A program made the translations under genes and the position numbers. A model generated the notes under the pieces. It was given only the letters and a program-made list of their open reading frames with translations, did not search any database and had not been told where the DNA came from. This document shows, one piece after another, positions 50,001 through 60,893 of a stretch of 64,000 nt of DNA; within the stretch, counting starts at the first letter, position 1; the number at the start of each line of letters is the position of its first letter. Source of the stretch: Lycocorax pyrrhopterus obiensis. Lineage: Eukaryota > Chordata > Aves > Passeriformes > Paradisaeidae. Where the stretch lies: positions 58,046,975 through 58,110,974 of the forward strand of contig JACSVZ010000007.1 in the NCBI GenBank assembly GCA_014706295.1, in the 5' to 3' direction.

Positions 50001-53000
50001 TTCAAAGACATTAAAACTTTTACTCTTATCACTGTATGCTTCCCTACCCACAAATGTGCTGCAGCATGTGTCATGATTTCCATTCAGGGCTAGAACTATG
50101 AGCTCTGTACCCTTGAAAAGGAGGGATTTCCCTTCTTCCAAGGAGAAAGTACACGAGTCTTGGTTTGGACCTTGCAGCACCTGCCTGATGCTGTGATAAT
50201 GGACTTTGAAAGTTTTGAGGCTGTTCAATTCCAGGTGTTATTTTAGGTCATTTCAGAAGCTTTAATGGCTCCCTGTGACTGCACAGCTGGACTCATGATA
50301 ACTGAAGCACACACCTTGCAGGTGAAGGAATATGAAAAACAACATTAATAAAATGAGAATGTTTTAAAGGCCCTTTTCCCAAGTGCCTGATTCGGGCTTA
50401 AGAAAAGGCTGTGGAAAAGAAAAATTGGGTTTCTAAGCACTCTGAAGGGAGGCAATGCCCATGTAATGGTTGGGTTGCTTCTGCCCTTATGTCTTCAGTT
50501 ACACTCCCCACAATATTTCATGTACGTGTGTGTATAAACCTCTCCCACTGACTTTTTCTGACTCGTGTGCAACTTTGGCCTCTAATATCTGTGGTGTGCT
50601 CGCTAGAGAAAATGAGAGCTGTGAAACAATAAGGCAAGGGCTACAAAAAGTGTCATGTTAAAAGCAAGCAAGAGCTGTTATTGTTAAACCTCCTGTTAAA
50701 CAGGGAGCTTCCATGAAGCTGTGCAAGTCGTTCAAACCTAGTATCTCCCACTGCCCATTCTTCCTGTATTTTTCATAAGCTCATGGGGAATGCCCAGGCT
50801 GTGATCTGGAGAAGTGCTTTGCTCTCACAGCTGTAACTGAAGCCTCCAGATGCTGAATGCATAAACTTCTGCTGAGCTGGGACTCCTCTGCTAAAGGATC
50901 CTGGATGTCTCAAGTTGGACACTGTGATTTCCCTGACTACTTTGACCTTAATCTCCCTGTGCCCCAGTTTCCTGTCTGATCCCGGTATGATGAGGTAAAA
51001 TGCAGAAGATATTCAATGGTGCCTACAAAGCACCAGCAGATTAGGGACGAGCACCACGACAAAAAAAAAATTAATCATGCCATACTCGAGCAGAGGTTGG
51101 CTGGGGTCCCGGGAACGTGGCACAGGGCCATGTTGAATGAGAAATGTAAAAGGGAAAGGCTTAGCCATTATCCATGCACTGAGCCATCCTGAGTGCATCC
51201 CAGGTGCTCCATACACAGGGAGCTTTAATTCTTCCTAATTCCTGTGTTTGACTCAGCTGAATGTTGTTGCCTCCCATAAGTTCTACATCCCTTTACTTTG
51301 TACTGCCAAAGGGACTAAGGGACAGCAGATCCATAACCTCCAGGTCTAGTTGTCCAGACTTAACTTGCCCAACACAACAGAGAATAAAGAATTCTCATCG
51401 GTGCCAAATTAGAATCCAGCCAGTACTTTGGGTCTGAGGTTTCATCAATACTTTCCATCAATTTTTATACCAAAAGCAGCAACTTTTGTCAAGTTTTTAT
51501 TGATTTCCTGTCTGCCAGAGTGCTTTTTCAAATTTGTAATGGGGTAAGAAGCAAAACCCCCCAAAACAGGGAAGGAAAGAAACTGCATTTTTTTATTTTT
51601 AGGAAAGAAATGGCAATTTATTCCCTCCCTCCCGCACCTATTTTTTGCCACCGAAGTATTTTTTCTGGTATTATCAGCTGCTGCTGTGAGCAGAGGTATT
51701 TCCTCCTTTCTGAAGGAAAAGACAGTAGCCTGTCTTGAAGGCAATGCAGAAATGCAGATCTGATGCCATCCCCTCAGCAACTTTCAAACTCAGATTCCAC
51801 CTTTATGGTGAGCAGGATGGTGGGCTCTGAGATGCTGCTTTGCTTCCTGCAGATTTCTGACAAACCCCACACACAGTTCTGGGGTAGTGTTTTTGGAGCC
51901 AGTAAAACTAAAAATGGACCTTATAGTCCTCCCTGCTGAGGAGAAGAAAGTTGCAGTACGAGCTCCCCTGTTGTCTCACTGCAGTTTCTGACAACAGGTG
52001 TACTTTACTCGTGGAGAAAGATTTATTAAGGGTCTCATGCGTCCTAGCAGAAAAGTCTCTTCTGTCACATTCTTTGGTGCAGATTCTTTGGACTTTAAGG
52101 AAAAAACTCTACCTGCTTTTCCACCATTTAACATCCTTCAGATGTCTCTGGCATCTGTTTCCTACTCGAGCTGTTGTTACAGCAATACCTGTAGGTCATT
52201 GGAAATCAAACACTGCTAATTTGGAGTTCGTATGTACAAATCACATTGTTTATAACCAAAGCTTGTGGTCATCCTGGTGATGGCTTTTAGAATGGGAAGT
52301 CTTCTGTGTGCACCTGGGGTAGAAAACAGCTCTGAGCCTTGCCAAATGTATCCCATGACTCAGTTCTGCTTACTATATTTTTAGACCCATGCAGGTGAGT
52401 CTTGTTGGGTGCCCAGGGTGGTCGCAGGGAACCTGACTCACCTTGCTACACGCAGCACTGAAAGCAAAGGAAATGTGAATCTGCTCAGCAGCTCGGATGT
52501 TCCAATGACTCAGGCTATTGGATTGGATCAGTGCCTGACCTGTTTATGCCGGTCTACGTCTCCCTCCTCTTCTAGGAGCCCTGGGAGTGATGATTCTTCA
52601 ATTCATAAATTCATGGAAGATACATTTAGAGCTCTGTGCTGTGAATAAGAACCAGTTCTGAAATGTTTAATAGTCCCTGAAATAAAATAACCCTCTCCTG
52701 TAGATTTAGATTCCAGGGGTCAGCTCTTCACCACATGCAGCTGAACTTCATAGTGTGTGCTGTCTCCACTTGCTGTGGGAGTGTGGTGCTTGCCCACTGC
52801 CGGGTGGATCTGGGGTATTGTACCTTTTGTAGAAATACCAGAAAAGACGTAAATCAACCTGAGCAGGTGCTTCAAATTTCAGAAGAAAAGAAATGGTGAA
52901 GCAGAAGAGGAAGGAATTGTGATTACTTCGGTATAGCAATGTGTTCATTCTCTTTTTGCCTTTTTCCTTTCAGGAAAGGAAAGCTGGTTTCTTCCCTTAA

Positions 53001-55182
53001 AGAAATCCAGTTTGCAAGACAGGAGGAAAGAAGAACTAGGAATCCTCTGATCATCCATCAGGAATGTTGTTACATTGAGCTTAGACTTTTTTTTGTTTTT
53101 AATGTTTTAACAATTAATGAATTAATTACAATTGAAACTGTTTTTACTTACCTATTCTGAGACAAAAAAAAAAAAAAAGGCATTTTGAATCACAGTGGAT
53201 TTTCTGCCACGTTTAAGAACAGCTGGTTGAGCCGGGGGTATTTTTGATGTAGAAAGAAGCTGCCTGGTTGCCTTTTTCCTACTTACACTGACCTGAAACC
53301 TTTCTGACAGTTTCCTGCGTGGTGGGGCTCGATGCTGTTTCCAAGCACAACTCGAAGATTCCCAAAAGAAGACAAGAGACTCTTTGCAGTTCCCAGTTTG
53401 CTTTCTTTGTCAGACTCTTCTTTTCAAGGTTATCTTTAGCCTCATCCAGCATTCCAGGAAAAGAAAGAGGTGTCCTCTGGAGTTTTTTGCAACCTTGATA
53501 TAGAAGCATCCCACCACATCCTGCCATTTCTACCTGACGTCTGTGACATTTAAAGATATGTTTTTGGAGCTTGTCCCTCTCCATAACCTATTGTTTAATG
53601 AGTGCCACTGGAAATACAGCAACAGAACTTAACAGAGGGATCTGAAGTTGATGAGATGGAGCAGGGAGGATGGAATGACTCTTGGGCATGGCTGCCATAC
53701 CGGGACAGAGAAGTTTAGCAGAAAGGGTGAACAAGAAGGGGTTTGATGAAAAGTCAATGAAAAGGGGCGAGTCTAGGTTTCAAAACAAGGTTGGGAAATG
53801 AGTAGAAAAATTCAGATTGGTTGGGATGGAGGGAACTGGGGAGCAGAGGTCCTGGCAACACTGTCCAGACAGATCAGTCACACAGTATTTGCCTGTGCGC
53901 AGCTGGTTTAGGTGAGCTACAGCTCACTTGAAACAAACAAAGGTGTTGCCCTCCACCCTCCAATTACCGGGAGCAAGATTTCCCTGGAGCTCGGGGCAGC
54001 GCTCAGCAGGAGCATCTTTTAAACCACACCACTCTAAGGAAAGCCCTGAAGATGCCAGACCTGGGGGGAAAACAATGAAGGTTTGACAAATGGGTGTGGT
54101 TCACCTTCAAAACGTGTCTTCTATCAGCATTCCCAAACTGATTGTAATTGAGCTGCTCCTGATTTGCATTTGTTTAAATGAAAGGAAAACCAGACATTTT
54201 TTCAGGGACAGCAGTACTGGTACCCAGGAAGGAGCTGTTCCTGGGTGTGGTAGAGCTTTTAAACTTTAAGCAGTGGAGTGCAGGTGACCTCAGTGTGACT
54301 TGCTGGACCAAGACTCAAGCACAGGAAGGAGCAGGTGCTGCAAACAGGATGAAAAAAGTAAATAAATTGATTTTTCCACAGTGGAACGATGTCCTCCGGG
54401 AGAAGCATTGCTGCTTGTGCCAACCAGGGCAGGAGTGTGCGGCACACCGGGATGTGCTCTGCAGAGCCCGCTCCTGGCTCTGGATGAACACTGATTTTCC
54501 ATGTCTTAGTTCCTTCTACGATCCTTTCCTGTCTGCAGCAGCATGCAAAATTAGCAGAGGCAGAAGCAGTAGATGGAGAAATTCCTTCCAGGATTTTACT
54601 GTCCACAGCTTCAAATGTACTGTCGTGATCAAGAAATGGCTGGAGGGAGGACGGCGGCTGGGTCAGGAATGGGGCAGAGCTTACCCAGAAACTCGGGTGT
54701 GGCGCCTCACGGCACTGACTCACCTGCGCCTCCGGGGCTCGGGCGCAGCAGCGCCGCGTCCCTGAACACAGTGCGAGAAAGGAGGTCTCCAGCCCCAAAT
54801 CCGCCTCCTGTTGCCTCGCACGGAGAGAGGGGGGAATCCTCCAAAAAATATCTTGACGGTTTCAGGCGAGGCTGGTGGCATTTTACACGTTACTCGCACT
54901 TTGCGTTCATCTTTTGCGGGCCAAGTGCGGCCGCCTTCAGTGTGCCACACAAGCATTCCCGAGCGTCTTCCCTCAAACCCATCCGCTGGGAAAAGAACAA
55001 ACCCCACACAACAACCACAAACAAAACAACGTATAGGCGCAAAACCAGCGGGTTTGGGGGCTTTTCGGTGAGTTTCGCTCAGGGCAGAACTTCTCCGGGG
55101 ACCAGCGAAGGGGGGGTGGGGGATGCTCGGCGGGGCGCGGTCGCGGGCTCCGCGCCGTGCCCCTCCCGCCCCGCATCCCCCC

Positions 55183-55220
55183 CATCCCCTGGCGTCCCCC
55201 CCATCCCCTGGCGTCCCCCG
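55183..55220 (+). repeat. 19-bp C-rich tandem duplication in KCNH5 promoter
   Basis: Two adjacent copies of CATCCCCTGGCGTCCCCCC, the second copy ending in CCCCCG, preceded by a related partial unit (GCATCCCCC at about 55173). The minus strand carries matching runs of four to seven G. Confidence 0.75.
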
Positions 55221-55227
55221 GCCCGGC

Positions 55228-55258
55228 GGGGCGGGCGCGCAGGCGCAGGGGGGGCGGG
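55228..55258 (+). promoter_or_regulatory. Pair of Sp1-type GC boxes flanking the NRF1 site
   Basis: GGGGCGGG occurs at 55228-55235 and again at 55251-55258, on either side of the NRF1-type site. Such boxes are usual in TATA-less CpG-island promoters. In sequence this GC-rich they also occur by chance. Confidence 0.5.
55236..55247. promoter_or_regulatory. NRF1-type palindromic site in KCNH5 promoter
   Basis: CGCGCAGGCGCA matches the NRF1 consensus YGCGCAKGCGCR at every position. NRF1 sites are common in CpG-island promoters of neuronal genes. It lies about 205 bases upstream of the KCNH5 ATG, between two GC boxes. Occupancy is not shown. Confidence 0.6.
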
Positions 55259-55375
55259 CGCGGCGCTGGGTGCGCGGAGCGCGGCGCGGCCCCAGACCGC
55301 GCTGCAGCCGCCGCGGGGGCGCCACTACCATGAGCGGCCGCGGCCGCCCCTGCGCGACTCACGGGCACCGGGCGC

Positions 55376-55421
55376 TGCCGCCGCCGCCGGCCCCCCCCCG
55401 CCGCCGCCGCTGCCGCCGCGC
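55376..55421 (+). repeat. CCG/GCC trinucleotide-rich tract in KCNH5 leader
   Basis: Interrupted (CCG)n: GCCGCCGCCGCCGG, a nine-C run, then further CCG/GCC units to about 55421. It lies 31-76 bases before the KCNH5 start, inside the CpG island. Length variation between individuals is likely for a tract of this type (inference). Confidence 0.8.
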
Positions 55422-55451
55422 ACCCCCGGCCCCCGAGCCCGGCGCTGCAGG

Positions 55452-55524
55452 ATGCCGGGGGGCAAGAGAGGGCTGGTGGCACCGCAGAACACCTTCCTGG
55501 AGAACATCGTCCGGCGCTCCAGCG
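55452..55524 (+). CDS. KCNH5: KCNH5 coding exon 1 (EAG2 potassium channel, N-terminus)
   Basis: First coding exon of the voltage-gated potassium channel KCNH5 (EAG2, Kv10.2), a plasma-membrane channel mainly of neurons. It encodes 24 residues plus one base: MPGGKRGLVAPQ then NTFLENIVRRSS. This matches the start of vertebrate KCNH5; the paralogue KCNH1 begins MTMAGGRRGL instead. These residues form the PAS cap, the short N-terminal segment before the PAS domain that tunes gating and deactivation in EAG channels. A consensus donor (AGCG/GTGAGA) ends the exon in phase 1, just before the expected ESSFLLGNAQ of exon 2, which is not in the window. The start has an A at -3. The frame stays open for 293 codons upstream because of GC richness, but nothing upstream resembles the family, so this ATG is preferred. 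The gene diverges from RHOJ, as in human. Confidence 0.96.
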
Positions 55525-55530
55525 GTGAGA
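55521..55530 (+). other. KCNH5: KCNH5 exon 1 splice donor
   Basis: AGCG followed by GTGAGA, with GT at 55525-55526. It sits after one base of codon 25, where the family protein continues with Glu; the translation beyond (GERSPRHTS) is not KCNH-like. This is a phase 1 junction. Confidence 0.93.
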
Positions 55531-55544
55531 GATCCCCCCGTCAC

Positions 55545-55595
55545 ACATCCATCCAGCCATCCATCCGCCCGTCCGTCCATCCCTCCGTCCCTCCG
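55545..55595 (+). repeat. CCAT/CCGT tetranucleotide repeat at start of KCNH5 intron 1
   Basis: Degenerate tetranucleotide run (CATC, CAGC, CGTC, CGCC variants of CCNT) beginning about 20 bases after the exon 1 donor. It is a simple repeat with no coding meaning. Confidence 0.75.
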
Positions 55596-58500
55596 GCTTC
55601 TCGCCCCGGCGTTGCCACGCCGGTGGGTCCGTGCCAAAGCGGTGCCTTCAAGGAACGGGATCCGCTCGTCCCCTCCGGAGCATCCCCTCGCGGTCCTTCC
55701 CCTGTCTCCCCGCACTTCTCACATCGCTATCGCTACTGCCAATTTGAACCTTTTTTTCCTTTTTTTTTTTTTTAATGAGACAATAAATTGTCATCCTCTC
55801 CGCTCATCGGGTCATTTTTCTTTTCCCCCTTCTTCTTCTTCTTTAGTTTTGTAATAATTAGGACTTGCAACCATTTCCATTCAAGGGGTTCAAAGTTTTT
55901 TGCAATCCTGTGACACTTTGAAGTCTGTGACAAAGGTACCGGGAAAGCGGTGAGGGAGTGACTGTGGTTTGGATGATGGTAATCCTGTGGCTGAGCAAAT
56001 GGGAAAAGAACTGTCTGCAGTTGGTCATTTACGGCTCCTCTGTTAGGTGAATATTTACAGGGCTAGTTCAGGACTGTGTGGTATCCAATTATTCCTTGTT
56101 GCTGGAGTTAATTTCACCCTTGCATCCAGTGCAAAGCACTGATCGAGAGCACTCTACACAGCTCCATTAAAGTTACGATATGTTTGCAGCCCACTGTCTC
56201 TTCGGGTGTGCTGATGTAGATGCTGCTTTAGGCAAGTCCTGTGCTAGTTACATGCATTTTTTAGTGTAGTTTCACCCTGGCACATAACTACTGAGACACA
56301 GGAGTGTTTGCACAAATGTAGGAGAGCTCGGCTTTGGATTTGCTAGGAGATAACTCCTTGGTCAGCCCAAGTTTAGGGTGACCCTGCCCTGGGGAAGCAC
56401 TGCTGTGCCAGCGTACACCTGGGGACAGGAGTGGGAACGGTGGGCAGAGCAGAGCATTGTGATGAGCTACCACATTTAGTATTAATCAAGACACCCATGG
56501 GGTGTGAAATCATGCTGAAAAGTGTTCCTTTCCACCTTTCCATATTGCACAGTGCTGGATGTACCTCGCATTCATACCAGTGTGGTCTGGTGTGCTGGCT
56601 TGGAGTTGATTTTGACAGCAGGTAGTGAAGTGGTGATTCATGGGTTTTCCTCATGAGCAGGAGTGGGATGAGGAGTTGGAATTTGTTTTAAAATGTTGTG
56701 TGTTAAAATGCCAGCTTTGTATTGAGCCATCAGCCATTTCTGGGGGGCTTCCTCCCTCTGGTCTTGCCTCTGTCAGTTCTGTGGTCGGCAGCTGACTCCC
56801 TGTCAAGCCCTGGAGCTGCACAATCTCCAAGAGCTGGTTTCCTGCAACAGTGTATTTATTTCCCAGAATATTAAATGGAGGCTTAATTAATAGGCGTTTA
56901 TACAGCACTTTCCCTCTGACAATTTCAAAGTGTTGGGTGGAATTTAATTACACTTCACGGCTCCTTGTGGAAGAGGACATACAGAGGCTTTCTCAACCTG
57001 TTCTTCAAATTGTGGCTTAAATGGGGGCTTGGGGCATCACAGCTGATTTCCCTAGGTCGTGCAGCATGTTGGTGGCAGGGCTGGGAGCATGGTTTGGGAA
57101 TGCCATGGTTTTGTATCGTGCTCTGATTAAATCACACATCCTCCCTCGTGAAAGCTCAGTAAAGCTTTGAGATATCAAAAATTGGAAAAGCTCAGAAGGC
57201 TTTCGAACATTGTATTTTAAAAGCACGTATCCCCTCCAGTTTTTAACCTGGTCTAATTTAGGAGCATAAATCATGCTGATCTGGTCATTCATTTTGCTTT
57301 TTCTGTGCCACTGATGATGTCTAAGCTTGATGTTAGCTAGAGAGGCAAATCTTCCCTGTTGGACACAAAGAAGAAAGTAGATTGGGAATTTGTGTTTAAC
57401 TCATGTAAGTTGTCAGTGTTGTGAGCTGAAACATGATTTAATTCTTATTTTTGTCATCCAGGACATAGCCTTATTTATCCTTTATAGAAATAGTAATTTT
57501 CATTGGATTCAGCACTGTTTAATCCAAACTTAATAGTATACAGTGGAGCAAATCTGGTTCAAGTATCTCCTGCCAGTGCTCAGTAGAAGACAAGGATTTG
57601 GTCTGCTGACTGTCTGCTGAGTTTGTTTTTACATTTGGATTCACCAGGTTCCAAAGGATTTTTCACTGACAATTAGAGGAATGGGATGAAGGAAAGACTG
57701 ATGATTGTTTTTTAAAATACATCTTCAGCATGCCCCCCCCAAAAAGCCTTTCTGTCACCGTTCCTGGTTCAGGAACATTCTCCTTTGAGATTTGTCATGT
57801 TTATGCAATCCCATTGCACTTCTTGATCATAAGTCTTTTCTTAACAACCAAGAGAAGGTTTGTAGATACAGGTAATAACTTCTATTAGGCTACGGGTACT
57901 GGTGGAAAAAATCAGGCAGGTATTTCAGCAGATTGGCTCTTCTTCAGGTGAAATGGAAGCGGTGGCTTCAAAATGAAGTGTAGATGGAGACAAATTACTC
58001 AGAGTTACCAGAGATGGATCCTAATAACAAAATTTATAGACAAAATTGTAATAATTTTAAAATGTGGAAAGTCAGAACTGGGAGCGGGTGTAGTGGGAAC
58101 ACGGTGTGCAGGCTTGGTGTGGTGTCTAGCCTGGTGTTAAAAGCAATCATATATTGAATTTTCAGCACTATTTGGGCACTTTCTCCTTAGGAAGGTTGTG
58201 AACCTTTGCATTTTACCCCAGCTTTGGCTGCTTATCCGGTTAAAATTGTGGGAGAAGTGCTCACAGTGTGCAGCCATGAGCAAAGCACCAAGGAGCTGAG
58301 CAGAAGGGAAGGGGGTGGCTGTGAGCGGGGTGGCCTTGCAAGGGGGTGACCGTGGCTCTTTGCCCTCTGTGTTGGAGAGTGGGAGAGCAGGGCTGCCCTG
58401 CTGGATGCCCCTCTCCCAGCCAATGTGTTTGGGAAGGACGGAGCAGCTGTCAAAGCGATGGAGAGGTCCCAGGGTGTCGCCTTGCCCGGGGAAGGTCTCT

Positions 58501-60593
58501 TTTGGAGACGACTTTACATCTTGGAGCTTGTGAAGTGCTTTAGGTGTTTAAGCATTGTACTTTGGTGTTTGGGCAGCATCAGAGGTTGCGGGTGCTTCCC
58601 AAAGCATGGGGTGGTGCATGGCAGCCTCTGCTTTGCAGGTTCTTTGCCCACACCACAGGTGAGCTCTGCTTAAGGAGAGCCAAAGCCTGTGGGGAGCAGC
58701 GGGGTCTGTCCTTAGTGCTGCTGTGGTTGGTGAAACCTGAGTTGGACAAAGGCTGAGGACACACAGACCTGTCTTCAGGGTAATCTCGGTGCACTCTCTG
58801 CAATCTTTTTTTTTTCCTTCTTTTAAAGCACAGTGAAAATACATTGAGGCTTATCTGAGGCTCACAAAGATTTGATACGATCTCTCTACAGCCTTGGCTG
58901 TGCCCTAGATCTTAAGAGCACCAGGTGCTTTGCTGAGCTGAAAGAAGAGGTGTTTTGTGAGAGCACTGAGCTAAATCACATTAAGGTGACTGCCTTTTAC
59001 TGCCATTAGTGTTTGGGATGTTTAATAAGGATGATCCTGAGGGCAATGTTCTCTCCCAAGATGTTCTCAGCAGTCTGTGCCCATTATTACTGATACTATT
59101 GTCCGCTTCTTCAGTGCATTCAGAGCTCCTACTGATACTGACCTGTGCTCAGCATTGTGGAAGTGCAGAGGGTACAGAATTGGGCAAGTCTCTAGGTCAG
59201 GACAGGGATTCATTGACCTGTCCCATGGGCAGAGTCGTCCAGTGAGTTGAGCCACACACATCTGTCTTGCCTTCACAAATTGTATCAGCAGAAAAATTAA
59301 ATATATGTTCATGGCATAATTTGCTTTTATGGTAGAGCATGAATTTGTGGAAAGGGTAACTCTGGGACTTGGCAGCAATCTGCAATAAAGACTGCTAACA
59401 GTTTGGAAGGGGGGATGAATTTTGTGAAAAACTGTATATAATCTTATCTATATGATAAGAGTCATCATTATTGGGTATTGTTTCTGTTGCAATAACTCTT
59501 AGAAGCTTCCTCATGAAAGTGGGTCTTTCACAAATGCATTTTGGCACTGGGAGGAAATCGTAGCTCTGTAAGGCTTGCATGGGAACTTCAGCATGAGTTT
59601 TAATGAAGCTAGCATTTAACTCCTGGTCTTTTCCAGCTTTATGCCATGTTCCTAAAAAGCAGGTCCTTCACACAGACCTTTCTGCCCTTCTGGGTCCCTG
59701 TGACTGATGGGTGAAAGGATCAGCCCTGTTCACAGGTGACTGTTGTCAAGGCAGGTTACCTGGAAAGGGGGGGGAAACAAGTGTCACATGTGTAGCAGTA
59801 AGACACCTTTTTAATTTTTATTCCACTGATATTACAGATAAAATAAGTGTTTCTTGTCTCTTCTTCTTACTAGCTCATGTAGGGTTCCTGTCTTACAGGC
59901 AGGGATGTGGGATGTGATACATGTGGGCTTCTCTCCCTTATATTAAAAGGAGCTGCATTTTCATCTGGCACCAATTAAATCACACATGCTGCAGAGAGGA
60001 AGTTCTTTAAAGTGAAGTACTTCAAGTTTACTGGATGTCTGTCACTGGGGATCCTCTAAGAAAAATGTAGAGCTCAGCAGTTCCTTAAATCCCCGCATAA
60101 AAGCAGGATGCGCCGTGGGGTGAAAGTTTCCATCCTCCAGTTCAGCTCAGAAGTTATCGAAGGGATGACCAAGGAGCTCATGTCATTAGGGCTTTCTTTG
60201 GCATTCGAAGGCACAGGGTTCCTTCTGCAGTGTCTGTGACTGCAGGGCGCTTGCTGACACGTAAATCAATGCAAAGTGGATTTTTACACTGACAAGCATT
60301 TACTAGATGACATATGTGAGGAGTTTTCAATTGCAGACGCCCTGTTTTCCTTGCTTTTCAAGTGGGCTCGCTGAGCGCAGATGGATTAAGCATATCAGAC
60401 TGCTGCTGAAGTTGGGGGAGTTCTGCATGGTCTAAAATGTTTATTTTTACTTTAAAAAAAATAGCTATGGAAGCTCTGTGCCATTTTATTACTTTAGAAA
60501 CTTAAAGAATGCCATATTGTTAGCTAAAGGAAAATCTGGATTTCCTTGAGATATGATCAGCTGCTTTGTAGTCTCATTTCTAATTGTGGGTCT

Positions 60594-60893
60594 GCTCTCT
60601 TCTCTTCTCTTCTCTTCTCTTCTCTTCTCTTCTCTTCTCTTCTCTTCTCTTCTCTTCTCTTCTCTTCTCTTCTCTTCTCTTCTCTTCTCTTCTCTTCTCT
60701 TCTCTTCTCTTCTCTTCTCTTCTCTTCTCTTCTCTTCTCTTCTCTTCTCTTCTCTTCTCTTCTCTTCTCTTCTCTTCTCTTCTCTTCTCTTCTCTTCTCT
60801 TCTCTTCTCTTCTCTTCTCTTCTCTTCTCTTCTCTTCTCTTCTCTTCTCTTCTCTTCTCTTCTCTTCTCTTCTCTTCTCTTCCTTATTCTTTT
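60594..60893 (+). repeat. (TTCTC)n / (GAGAA)n pentanucleotide array, about 58-60 units
   Basis: About 290-300 bases of essentially perfect TCTCT/TTCTC units: bases 60601-60890 are 58 uninterrupted copies. One strand is pure pyrimidine and the other pure purine. Because 5 is not a multiple of 3, the three plus frames read the same Ser-Leu-Leu-Phe-Ser cycle and the minus frames an Arg-Glu-Glu-Lys-Arg cycle, so every frame through it is open. The long predicted proteins here are artefacts. It lies in KCNH5 intron 1, about 5.1 kb after exon 1. Confidence 0.98.

Larger units (their letters stand above)
38216..54639. other. RHOJ-KCNH5 spacer, segment 3 (KCNH5-proximal)
   Basis: Intergenic. It has three plus-strand CR1 copies at 40.6, 44.0 and 45.2 kb, a possible CR1 remnant at 44.6 kb, poly-A or T runs near 47.0, 47.3 and 53.2 kb, and otherwise unique AT-leaning sequence. 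A 142-codon ATG frame on the minus strand (48433-48861) and a 195-codon ATG frame on the plus strand (54178-54765) are the longest non-repeat frames. Neither has a recognisable domain. Confidence 0.65.
55330..55524 (+). other. Overlapping upstream ORF in KCNH5 leader (exon 1 portion)
   Basis: An ATG at 55330 in good context (CTACCATGA, A at -3) opens a frame that is +1/+2 shifted relative to KCNH5 (offset 122 bases). It has no stop before the exon 1 donor, so it reads through the KCNH5 start codon. The encoded peptide starts MSGRGRPCATHG and becomes proline/arginine-rich across the CCG repeat. Its true end depends on exon 2, which is outside the window. It is relevant only if the mRNA starts upstream of 55330. 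Confidence 0.45.
54640..55720. promoter_or_regulatory. KCNH5: CpG island spanning KCNH5 promoter, leader and exon 1
   Basis: A sharp rise in G+C and CpG density compared with both flanks. The core is about 55100-55530, where CpG occurs every few bases. It contains GC boxes, a perfect NRF1-type site, C-rich tracts, a CCG repeat and the KCNH5 start codon. No TATA box is evident near the leader. This is typical of a broad CpG-island promoter, and the transcription start probably lies somewhere in 55100-55400 (inference). Borders are by eye. Confidence 0.85.

Noticed and set aside
54973..55560. Long minus-strand frames antisense to KCNH5 exon 1 (up to about 200 codons)
   Set aside because: Ala/Gly/Arg/Pro-rich products of GC-rich DNA, where stop codons are rare. 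No family resemblance and low complexity.
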